DNA of 64,000 nt, taken from Tenrec ecaudatus (lineage: Eukaryota > Chordata > Mammalia > Afrosoricida > Tenrecidae). The translations under genes were made by a program, and so were the position numbers. The notes below the pieces were generated by a model that saw nothing but the letters and a program-made list of their open reading frames with translations, did not search any database and had not been told where the DNA came from. Shown here one piece after another: positions 1 to 8,822 of the stretch (position 1 is the stretch's first letter; every line of letters begins with the position of its first letter). The stretch spans positions 10,301,483 to 10,365,482 of the forward strand of contig NC_134541.1 in the NCBI RefSeq assembly GCF_050624435.1. Direction: 5' to 3'.

Positions 1-624
1 CTTAAAGGGAAATTCTATCAAAGATATCTTCAGCTCAATGTTTTCTGTGTTTCTTCTTGAATGTGTGGGTAGCAAGTCCTTGTCAGGTTATAACTCAGAG
101 ATGCATGTGGCCTCCACAGCTGGGTTACTCTTTGCAAGGCACCCTTCTGCCCCCAGCTTCTTGCTTATCCATCTTCCTCCTGCATCTGCTTGCTTGTTTT
201 CTTGGTCTGTCATTACTGGGAATTAGAAGAGGCCGGGTTGACACAGACAGGAAATGCCTTCTGTGGCCTCCCCCCACACACTCTCCTCCCAAAGTCTCTC
301 TGCTGGTCCCTAGAAGTGAGTTTAAAGGTTTCTCAATGGCTTTAATGAGGGTTTCCACGGTTGACATCTGGGTCGGATCATTTTCCGTTTTGGCAGCCAT
401 CCCTGTACATTGTAGAATGTTTCACAGCATCGCTGGCCTTGACCTACTAGAGGCCAATAGCAACCCCTCTGTCTCTAGTTGAGGCAATTAAAAGTGTTCC
501 CAGATATTGCCATATGCCCCCTGTGGGTAAAAATCACCCCTGGCTGGGGAAAACTGCCAAATCATCACTGAATGGCATCATGGGGACACAAGGGACATAA
601 TTCTACTTCGGAACTTGCTTTGAT
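1..624. other. Unassigned non-coding sequence
   Basis: I see no repeat family or gene here that I can name. Two overlapping open frames on the + strand and one on the - strand have no recognisable domain and no splice or start context that would favour them. The stretch 355-575 ('ggttgacatctgggtcggatc...', ending in 'atgggtaaaaatcacccctgg') has the feel of an old interspersed repeat, but I cannot assign it. Confidence 0.5.
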
Positions 625-814
625 GGAGCCCTGATAGCATAGGGGTTACCTGTTGGGATGCCATCTGGAAGGTCAGCAGTTTGAAACCACCAGCTGCTCC
701 AAGGGAGAAAGACATTTGGAGTTACAGTCTTAGAAACTCACAGGGGGCAGTTCTACCCTGTGCTCTCAGGTCTCTGTGAGATGCTGTGGACTCGACGGCA
801 GTGGGTTGAATTTG
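625..814 (+). mobile_element. AfroSINE copy
   Basis: A tRNA-derived SINE about 190 bp long. The head reads ggagccctga with an A-box-like segment, followed by a B-box-like ggtcagcagtttgaaacc, then the body landmarks gggagaaagac, agttacagtctt and cagttctaccctg, and the RTE-like tail near ctcgacggcagtggg. SINEs of this build are non-autonomous and are copied by RTE-type LINE reverse transcriptase. The copy is diverged from the family pattern at several internal positions. Confidence 0.9.
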
Positions 815-1159
815 CTTTGAGCATGTCTGCGTCTTTTGTGGGTTTGGGGTTATCAATTATGTATACTCTCCACACACAACCAAACACAAATAGGGTCCAG
901 TCCCCAAGTAGTCTTACTTCACTCGTCTCCGATGTGAAGTTGTTAGTAACATCATTTGGGGTTGACATGACAAGATATGTTTCTCCCAGGATGATGAAAG
1001 AAGTGTCATGACCTCAAGGACTGGGCATGAGGGAAGATTCTACCTTATGCTCAGGATTATTCTGAAATCATGACTCCCATTAGAAGCCCACTAGAAGAGA
1101 AAGATTCGAAAGTATCAGAGTAAGAGCAGAGCCGAGACACTCTGGGAAATACTCTAGAT

Positions 1160-1364
1160 CAGGGGTCCTCAAACTGCAGCCCACCAAGGACGTTTATCCA
1201 GCCCGCTGGGTGTTTTTGCCCCGTTTGTATTTTCACTTCAAAATAAGATGTGTGCAGTGTGCATAGGATTTGTTCATAGTTTTGTTTTAAACTATAGCTC
1301 AACCCTCCAACGGGTCTGAGGGACAGTGAACTGGCCCCGTGTTTAAAAAGTTTGAGGACCCCTG
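1160..1364. mobile_element. hAT MITE, OC1/OposCharlie-like, with intact ends
   Basis: A 205-bp non-autonomous DNA transposon. It starts with CAGGGGTCCTCAAACT and ends with the exact reverse complement, giving perfect 16-bp terminal inverted repeats (1160-1175 and 1349-1364). Flanking octamers ctctagat (1152-1159) and ctctagac (1365-1372) form an 8-bp target-site duplication with one mismatch; the length and the CTAG core are typical of hAT insertions. No transposase is encoded. The internal sequence resembles my memory of the OC1 group of hAT elements; the hAT class is read directly from the ends. Confidence 0.92.
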
Positions 1365-1435
1365 CTCTAGACCCTCTACGGATTCTGTTCTTTAATAGGT
1401 GTCATGCTTGTGGACTGAATGGTTGAGTGACCCCT

Positions 1436-1530
1436 GCGGGCCAGGTTCTCTCCTGAAGCTGGAAATACAATGACGTGTAAAATTAAATATGGCCCCACCA
1501 TCCTGGAACATGTAGCCTAATGGGAATACT
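1436..1530 (+). mobile_element. L2-like LINE 3' fragment
   Basis: The stretch 'gctggaaatacaatgacg...' through 'catgtagcctaatggga' follows the order of landmarks at the 3' end of mammalian L2 (ggggatacaatggtg, then ccctcatggagcttacagtctaatggg). It is heavily mutated, as expected for an element inactive since early mammals. Confidence 0.5.
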
Positions 1531-2306
1531 ACCTCGGTGAATGAGTCGCTTCAGATTTAGGTTATATGCTTGAGAAGTCCTTAGAGAGTGAGAACCAAGC
1601 GCCATGACCCATAGCAGGTGGCCCTGGACATGCTGTTTCAGATGCGAATGATGCCGTGAGCCTAGCAGATGAAGCGGAAGGAAAGCAGACAAGTGGACCA
1701 GAAGGTAAGAAGACTCATAGGCCAGAGGAGGGCGGGGGATAAAGATGCGTAAGAGAACAACAGAAAACCCTGCATGAGTTGGCGTAAGGGGCGCCCCAGA
1801 ATCCACAATCCACAGATGACACACAGTTTCTATGAAGACAGTCATCATGATCCCATCCGCGGGCCCCTGCTTGTGGGCTTCAAGAGCATATCCGTGCCTG
1901 TTAGAGACCTCGAGGGGCAGTGTGGAGAAGGAATCTGGGGGATTAATGGAGCTCGTGGGAAGAGTAAGGTCCAGTCTGAGAAGAGAGTTGCTTGGGCTAG
2001 AGACGAAAAGAAGACTGGCTGTCATTTGGGAGGTGAGCTTACCGGGTACAGTGAGGTTTCCACAAGGGATTCAAGGGCTGAGTGCAGACAGGCTACTATG
2101 TCTTCTGATCAACTGGAGCCCCTGCCATACCAGTGCTCAGCAGGCAGGCTATCATTCCTGGAGCACTTGGCACTTGCAGTACGTCTTCTTGGATTTCTGG
2201 ATTATGCAGTTGGATGATTGCTGTTGCCATCCCTCCCCCCCCCCCCGCAGAGAATGGACAGTAAGGGAGGAACATGTTCGTGCTAGAAAATCATGAGTTG
2301 TTTATT
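1531..2306. other. Unassigned non-coding sequence
   Basis: The longest open frame here (1483-2025, - strand, 180 codons) and the overlapping + strand frames show no known domain and overlap one another in several frames, which argues for chance. A short C-run lies at 2236-2247. Nothing else is recognised. Confidence 0.5.
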
Positions 2307-2545
2307 GCTGCTGTTGTTGAGTGCCACTGGGTTGGTTCTGTCCCATAATGACCCATTGCGCAACAGAACGAAACACTGTGAGGTCCTGCCTCATCCTTTA
2401 AATTGTCCCTATGCCTGAGCCACTTGTGCAGCCACGACGTCGATCCATCTCGTTGAATGCTTTCCTCTTTTCACTGCCCTCCACTGTACTGAGCATGATG
2501 TGCTTCTCTAGGGATGGGTCTTTCAGGGACTGGACATCATAAATT
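2307..2545 (-). mobile_element. RTE/BovB-type LINE 3' end, antisense
   Basis: In + strand reading the block begins with the inverted tail ctgctgttgttgagtgccac, continues with 'caacagaacgaaacactgtg', and ends near 'tctttcagggactgga'. The same ordered landmarks recur in many other copies in this window, on both strands. It is a 5'-truncated RTE copy carrying only the 3' end and no coding capacity. Confidence 0.85.
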
Positions 2546-4140
2546 TGAGACTCCTTTAAGACACTGTAGAGAAGAGAGCTGGGTAGCTTGCTGTCTCATG
2601 AGAGAGGTTTCCTCACATATAGGAAGAGTCTCTTTGGAGTTGGTGGTGTTGGTGTGAGTGGCCCCTCCATTGGCCCCTGACTCCTGACAACCATCTCCAG
2701 TCAGTTGTAGGTGAGATCACTGTGATCTATAGGGATTTTCACTGGGTGATTTTCAAAAGGAGATCAACCTTTTCTTCCAGATTGAAAAGCCACAGGGGTC
2801 ACGTGGTCTTGGCAAGAACATCTGTAGGAGAGAGTGTCCTTTTTTTCCCCTTGCATCTTCCCAGTATCTTAATCCCAAATTGTGGGCACGAGGTGCTGGC
2901 AACCTTTAAGGATATAATTTGCTTCCTATTACATTATTTCTTCCCGTACAGGAGAGACCAAGTGTTTGTCATTTACGGGTGTCATGTCATTCCATTCCAT
3001 ATTGCAGTGTAATGATGTGAAATGATTAAATGACAAAATGCCAGCTCACTGCCAAAAATGTAAAGTGGCATACTTTTATTTGTAGATTGGAAAGCTATTA
3101 TTAATCCTTATATTGACTTTGCCAGACGAAATAACACGAGCTGACCGGTGCATACCGAAGTGGGGCGACATTCGTTGAAGTCCCGAGTCTGGAGTCCAAC
3201 AGAAACAGGCAATTTCCCCCAAAGCGGGCACATCCTTCGGGCCCTCCCATTGTGGGCTAAACAGATCAGCCTAGAACAGTCTTGTCACTTGGTGAATGTG
3301 GAGTGATAGGCATCAAAATACAAACTGACTGGAGTTTTTATTGAGAAGCAAAATGGGAGCGTGGACCAGGTGGCTTAGAGAACCAAATGGTCTGCCTGGC
3401 TTTCGCGCCCCCTCCCTGTTCACATTTCCCCCCGCCTCTCACTTATTGGGAGATTGGATTCTATTATTTTATGTTTGCTTGTTTTTTGTTTTTCCCTTTT
3501 TCCTTTGAAGGAAAAGGAACCATAAATAAACATTTTGTTAAACAGCACCCACTTACCAGGAGATGAATCTGCAGTGGGTGAAATAGCAATTGCTCTGTTG
3601 TGTTGTGTTTTGTCTTCCCAGTTATCACATTTCATGTGGAAACCATTAAAACTCGCCTGCTTGATACTACGCGTGTTTGAAACTTTTAGAGCTCAGATGT
3701 GTGCGGATTCAAGTGTTTGAGGATTTGTGCAGCAGCAGGTTCCTACCTGCTGTCTCACTGGGCCTTCCGGGGGACGGCGTCCTAGCACCACACAGGTAGC
3801 GCATTCCCACACGAACCTTCTTGTAACCAGATGGGAATGACTTTCTTTTGTTGTTGTTACTTTTCATGGTCTTTCCTATGACCTTTATTTATTTTACTTT
3901 TTTTAAAGAACTCTTTCCTGTGTAGGGTCCAGAGAAATGCCAGGAGACGGGACCTCATCACTTCCACTGGGTCTTCTACATGAGAAACACTTTTCCTGTG
4001 GAATTCTCTGCCCTGGAGCCCAGAGGCACATTGACTTGGCTGGAGGTTTGCTTTGCTTTCTTTTCAATCTTTGTTGGTTTGTTATTTATTTGAATGTAAG
4101 TAACTTATGTATTCAGTTCCCCTCTTATTACATGCTATTG
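2546..4140. other. Mostly unassigned, partly A+T-rich
   Basis: Around 2690-2790 there is weak similarity to the RTE 5'-region motif also seen near 18810-18900 (a gattttcactggnnnatttt pattern). The segment 3015-3140 is A+T-rich and repeat-poor and could be conserved non-coding DNA, but I cannot test that. No coding region is recognised; the open frames at 2722-3012 and 3420-3720 have no domain. Confidence 0.4.
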
Positions 4141-4143
4141 TTG

Positions 4144-4144
<1 letters not shown>

Positions 4145-4187
<43 letters not shown>
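4145..4187. repeat. (TC)n microsatellite
   Basis: An uninterrupted TC dinucleotide run of about 21 units. It is also the source of the Ser/Leu- and Arg/Glu-repeat frames that cross it on both strands, which should not be read as genes. Confidence 0.97.
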
Positions 4188-4189
<2 letters not shown>

Positions 4190-5139
4190 CCTCCTTCCCT
4201 CTCTGGTAAAATGCTCTAGGGGAAATTTGATTGCGTGCCGGGCAGTAGTAGAAGTCAAGGTACGTGGTGGTTTTATTTGGTTTGTTGATTTGGTTTTATC
4301 ACATGTGGATCCTGGCAAGGCTCCCCTCCTGTAACTTGACCGGTTTAACCCAAGAAGACACCAAACTCTAATAAGCTCCTAGATTTGGAGGCAATAGTTT
4401 CACGTGTGCTAAGATAGCTAGTTTTCTGCAGTAGATTCGACACAGGGGACAGGTTGTCTTGCTCCTGGCGTGCCAGCAGGGGTGCAGAGAATACGTTCTT
4501 CAGGGAGAGGGACTCCCAAAAGGACAACCACTCAGGTCACATAGCTTCTGAGAGATGGGTTCGCTAATAGAAAATGCTTCAGAGTTCCATGGTTGGGAAG
4601 AGATGGCTCTGCCAGGTGGTCTGGGTTTTCAGTGAATCACAGCCTTTCCTTCTCTTTTCAGCATTGCCTCCATCAAGACCAAAGTGCATGCCTACAGTCG
4701 GGAGGGCGCCTCCATGTCGATACTCCTTTTTTCTTTTATTACTGCTTTGAGTCCTTCCTGTCGACCCTCCCCCCACCCCCTTTGGCTCAAGTATTGGTTT
4801 GGCAGGTCATGAGAATTACGAGCTCTAGTGGAAGATACTATAGTGAAGAACACTGAAATCCCGCCCCCCCGCTTTGTTATTGTTTCTCTTAATACATGTG
4901 GCGTTGTCTTTCTGTCCTAAATCCTGACTGCATCCAACAGCTGCCAACAGCTTAAATGGCTGCATCGAGGACTTGGGATGATATTAGTTGATTCAACCAT
5001 ATCTGCAAAGGAGCCTCCAACATGCATCTGCACACACAGAAGCTTAGGTTAATCATAGACCTTGGCACAGACTTATAGCCTGCGAGTGAACATTATATAT
5101 GTTTTCCAAAAGACATTCTGCTCTTCATCAGTCACCCCT
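4188..5139. other. Unassigned non-coding sequence
   Basis: No repeat family or gene is recognised. Short C-rich runs occur at 4770-4785 and 4861-4870. The small open frames in 4345-4860 show no domain. Confidence 0.45.
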
Positions 5140-5709
5140 TGTGGTAGTTACATAATCTGGTGTCAATTTGAGGATCAAGAGTGTAGGGGTGGAGTCTAGC
5201 CTGTCAGTCAGAATATAGCCAATCAGGCCTCTGTGTCGCAATTGCCTTCTCCTAAGGATTCTGGGACCTCCTGTAGTTTCTCCTTGGAGGCTGGAGACAC
5301 AGGCTCCCCCTGCTCACTCTCTTGGAGACTCTCTACTGACAAGGCTGACTCCCTGGGGGGCACCCCCATCCAGAAGACACATGAAACTACCCTAGTGCTG
5401 TGAGCTGAAGGAAACAAATAGAAACCCCTGCCAGCGCTGAGATGCTTACAATGCCACTGGATCCACATGACCTCCCACCCACTGACTTGTGATCTTCCTA
5501 CATTCTGCATCATGACATGTGTTTCATAAGTCTGAAGAGGACTTTATCGATTAGTCTTGGACATATGGGCTAATATCAGACTAATGGACTGGATCTGGAA
5601 TGGGCTGGGATATTCTCTTAATGTACAGTTGCTCTTGTATATAAAGCTCTTTCTTATACATATATGAGTCTCTATGGATTTGTTTCTCTAGTCTACCTGG
5701 ACTAACACA
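5140..5709 (+). mobile_element. Solo LTR, MLT2-like (ERVL class)
   Basis: A 570-bp element starting TGTGGTAGTTACATAATCTG and ending in tttgtttctctagtctacc followed by ggactaacaca. TG...CA ends with imperfect inverted termini (TGTGGTAGT / ACTAACACA) and the 'gtttctct...gactaacaca' 3' end match the MLT2 type of ERVL long terminal repeat. A TATA-like tatataaagc lies near 5640. Flanking pentamers cccct and tccct agree at 4 of 5 positions, fitting the 5-bp duplication of ERVL insertions. No internal retroviral sequence follows, so it is a solo LTR. Three further near-full copies lie at 32576, 44588 and 48081. Confidence 0.82.
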
Positions 5710-5764
5710 TCCCTCTTTCCTGAAATGTCTTAATACCACGGCATCTTCCGAGTAATACCCACAG

Positions 5765-5990
5765 GCCCATGTTCTCATGTATTTCATCCCTGCTCGGGAC
5801 CTAAGCTAGTTGCTACAGGCGTGGCAGTGAACACGAAGGCAGGGCTGCTGTGACCACAGGACTTAGATTCCAGTAGGATTCACAGGCTGCAAGTATGTTA
5901 GCAAGGTGATTTCAGAGAGCAGAGCTCTGAAGACATACTAAGGCAGTGTGATGGTGAGTGGGTTTGGAGTGGGCAAATACAGATGGCGCC
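5765..5990 (+). mobile_element. L2-like LINE fragment
   Basis: The segment holds decayed landmarks of the mammalian L2 3' region: a 'gtggcagtgaacacgaaggcag' equivalent, 'ttagattccagtagg', and a 'gcaagtatgttagcaaggtgatttcagag' equivalent. Heavily diverged; the family call is by pattern only. Confidence 0.5.
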
Positions 5991-6061
5991 TTGGCTGAGG
6001 GCGTGCTGCCTGGAGCTGTGGCCACTATCTTGACACCAAGATGGGTAAGAATAAGACCAAG

Positions 6062-6182
6062 AGGCCCTGGTGCTACAATAGCTAAGGCTCAGCTGTTAAC
6101 CAAAAAGTTAGGGGTTCCAACTCACCAGTAACGCCACTGGCGAAAGAGCTGTTGATCAGCTCCCGCAAAGATTGCACCCAAA
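6062..6182 (+). mobile_element. AfroSINE head, first arm of an inverted pair
   Basis: A tRNA-like head (ggccctggtgctacaatag, then gttaaccaaaaagttaggggttcc) runs into the body of a + strand SINE that stops at about 6182, where a second copy begins in the opposite orientation. Confidence 0.75.
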
Positions 6183-6395
6183 TGCAAACCTCCTGCAGTT
6201 GAATTGATTCTGACTCAAACTGGTCCAATCGGACAGGGCGGAACTGCTCCAGAGGGTTCCCAAGGTTGTATGTATTTATGGAAACAGGCTGTCACACCCT
6301 TCCCCCACAGCAGCTGGTAGGTACCATCCACCGACCTTTTTAGTTAGCGGCTGAAAACTTAACCCCGGCACTGCCAGAACACCTTGAACCAGGAT
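6183..6395 (-). mobile_element. AfroSINE, second arm of an inverted pair
   Basis: Reads as the reverse complement of the SINE: 'gttgaattgattctgactc' (tail), 'acagggcggaactgctcc', a cagcagctggtaggtacc segment, then the inverted head 'gttagcggctgaaaactt'. It directly abuts the + strand copy, so the two form a tail-to-tail inverted repeat. Confidence 0.8.
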
Positions 6396-7203
6396 AACAG
6401 AGCAGGGACTCCTGTGAGACAGTTCTACTCTATCCCATGAGTCAGGATGAGCAGGAGGGAATCCAGGAACAGAAACAACAAAGGATGAGGCTGTCTCTTA
6501 AAGTCTGACCCCCGACCCCAGATGTCTTAGAGGAGCTGAACGCGTGTTGGAATCACCTGCCGAAAGACTTCTTAGGTGAGTGGGGGGGGTGAGGGGGGGC
6601 GGGATTCAACATGTTAAAATAGCCTGATAAGGAAGAGGCACTGAAGAGAGTTAAGCTTGCCAAAGAAGAATAAATATTTGCTGAAAATTTGATAACATTG
6701 TCTTGTGAGTTTATCATGGCAGCAAACAGTTCTGCTCAAGCTGTGGCGCTGTGCCAAGTGGCCGGGGGAACTGAATGATGATGACGGTGAGATAGGGTAA
6801 CGCTAGCTTAAGGGGTGAACTGTGATGGTGACTATAGTAGCATGGCTTTGAGTGTTTAAGTCTTCTCAACCTTGCAGCTGATCTTCCAATAATCTAGAGT
6901 TAAGCAAACGTACAGTGAGCGTCGCAGATAGTCAGTTAACAGAGAGGACAGACCCGTCCTAAATAACAAAATATTGACCTTTGTTGGCAGAAGTGACATA
7001 AATTATCAACAAGAGCCTATCATCTGGAATCTTAGTCTAGACACAGAGGGTACCTTATTTGGCCAGCTTCTGCCTGCTGGTGCTAAATTCTGGGGAGCTT
7101 CTCTGGTTACATGCGGGGCACATGCCTTCAAGTTTGCAAATTGTATTCTCTCCCAACTTTCCCAGAAGAACTCAGATTTTTATTGAGTCATTTTGTGAGA
7201 GGC

Positions 7204-7375
7204 GGTAGCCCTGTGGTGGTGTAGTGATGCATTGGGTTGTGATCAGAATGGGCAGCAGTTCGAAACCACCAGCAGCTCCTCGGGAGAAAGACTAAGGTCT
7301 TTCTATGCCCATCAACAGTGACAGTCTCGGAAACCCACGGGGGATTGCTCCGAGTCAGCTTTGACTTGATGTGAT
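7204..7375 (+). mobile_element. AfroSINE copy
   Basis: Head tagccctgtggtggtgtagt, B-box-like gcagcagttcgaaaccacc, body gggagaaagac, 'gacagtctcggaaacccac', and a tail 'ttgacttgatgtg'. About 170 bp, truncated in the body. Confidence 0.85.
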
Positions 7376-7440
7376 TTCTTAATTTTGTGAGTGTGACTGA
7401 GTAATTCTAAGACAATGATTTCCATTATGCATGTGCCTGG

Positions 7441-7919
7441 GTGTGGTGGGATGGTGGTGGCAGTAATGGTGATGGTGGTGGTGGTAATAAAGGTGGTGGT
7501 GGTGGTGGTGGTGATGATGGTGATGCTGGTGATGGTGGTGGTGGTGATGGTGGTGATGGTGGTGGTGGTGGTAATGATGGGGGTGATGGTGGTGGTGGTG
7601 ATGGTGATGGTGATCATGATGGTGGTTGTGATGTTTGTGATGGTGATGGTGGTGGTGGTGTTGGAAATGGTGGAGGTGGTGATGATGTGATGGTGGTGGT
7701 GGAGGTGGAGGTGGAGGTGGAGGTGGTGGTGGAGGTGGTGGAGGTGGAGGTGGTGGTGGAGGTGATGGTGGTGGTGGTGGTGGAGGTGGAGGTGGTTGTG
7801 GTAGTGGTGGAGGTGGAGGTGGTGGAGGTGGAGGTGGAGGTGGAGGAGGTGGCGGTGGTGATGGTGGAGGTGGAGATGGAGGTGGAGGTGGAGGTGGTGG
7901 AGGTGGTGATGGTGGTGGT
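7441..7919. repeat. GGT/GAT/GGA trinucleotide repeat, about 480 bp
   Basis: An almost C-free + strand tract in two blocks. Positions 7441-7690 are mostly GGT mixed with GAT; 7691-7919 are mostly GGT mixed with GGA, often as a GGAGGT hexamer. Every frame is low complexity: Val, Gly, Asp and Glu on the + strand, and Pro, His, Leu, Thr and Ser on the - strand, including apparent frames of 207 and 218 codons. These are compositional artefacts with no start context or domain. Closely spaced GG runs could form two-tetrad G-quadruplexes. Confidence 0.97.
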
Positions 7920-8221
7920 ACAGGCACAAGATGCCTTTCTTTAAGTGAAATTTTAGGTAGAAATCCACCAGATAAAAGAGGAAAGAAGAAACTTCGAATC
8001 AAACAGAGGGGTGGGTCCAGGTTTCCCTGGGCTCTAACTTACTTATCTCAATGCAACTCCTGGAAACAGTGTGTTTGGGACAGGAAAGCTTTAAATGGAT
8101 GGAATAGTCATGCGAGGGAAAGGACAAAGGGAAACACAAAATGATGGAAAAGACACCTAGAAGGTTCAACAGGATTAAATAATATTTGCTGAGAGAGCTG
8201 GTCTTTAGTATTCAATCATCA

Positions 8222-8365
8222 CTGTCTGGAGTCAGTGTGGGATCTGGAACCAGAAGACCTGCGTCCAAAGTCTAACTCAAACTGTTGGCAGTTTTATCAC
8301 CTTCAGCAGTCCAGTTACCCTCTTTTACCTTCAGTTCCATATCTGTCAGATGGGGATAATCACCA
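8222..8365 (+). mobile_element. MIR SINE fragment
   Basis: The order 'gtgggatctggaaccagaag', 'acctgcgtccaaagtctaac', and later 'ttccatatctgtcagatggg' followed by gataat is the classic MIR core and 3' region. It is an ancient mammalian tRNA-derived SINE, mobilised by L2 in the past. Confidence 0.85.
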
Positions 8366-8384
8366 AGGATACTCAGAGACTTTG

Positions 8385-8545
8385 GGAGCTCTGGTGGTGT
8401 AGGGGTTATGCACTGGGCTTTGATCTACATGATCAGGAGTTCAAAACCACTAGCAGCAACTCTAGAGGAAGACTGGGCTTCCTACTCCCATAAATTGTTA
8501 CAGTTTTGAAAACCCACAATGGGTCAGCATTGCCATTGCATTTTA
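8385..8545 (+). mobile_element. AfroSINE copy
   Basis: Head gggagctctggtggtgtagg, B-box-like aggagttcaaaaccac, body 'cttcctactcccataaattg', 'ttacagttttgaaaaccc', and a decayed tail at 'gggtcagcattgcc'. Followed by A-rich sequence. Confidence 0.85.
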
Positions 8546-8681
8546 AATTCCCCCCAAAATCCAGTGCTCATTTTAAGTTCTATAAAAAAAAAAAAGTCCA
8601 GTGCTCTTTCCCTGAACCACTGGAAGAATTTGCTGTAGATTTACAACTCATGTGATAAATCATGTTATCCCTCTAGAAAGA

Positions 8682-8822
8682 GGAGTGGGGGAAAGGCACA
8701 GGGAATGGAGGTAGTTGGAGAGCGGGGAAAGGAAAAAGGCAGGAAAAGAGGGAGCGTGAACAAAAGGGAAAGAAAGGAGAAGAGAGGAGAGAAGAAGAGA
8801 GGCAAGGATAGAAGGAAAAACA
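8682..8822. repeat. Purine-rich (GA/A/G) tract
   Basis: About 140 bp in which the + strand is nearly all A and G (gaaaggaaaaaggcagg, aagaggagagaagaagag). It produces a Lys/Arg/Glu frame on one strand and a Phe/Leu/Ser frame on the other; neither is a gene. Purine tracts of this kind can form triplex DNA. Confidence 0.85.

Noticed and set aside
625..814. tRNA genes (A- and B-box-like sequence in many places)
   Set aside because: All are heads of AfroSINE copies; the sequence after the head follows the SINE body rather than a tRNA cloverleaf.
1483..2025. A 180-codon open frame on the - strand
   Set aside because: Begins inside an L2-like fragment on the opposite strand and has no domain.
7379..8002. 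Long proline/histidine-rich open frames
   Set aside because: They lie entirely over a triplet repeat that lacks stop codons in all frames; no domain, start context or splice pattern.
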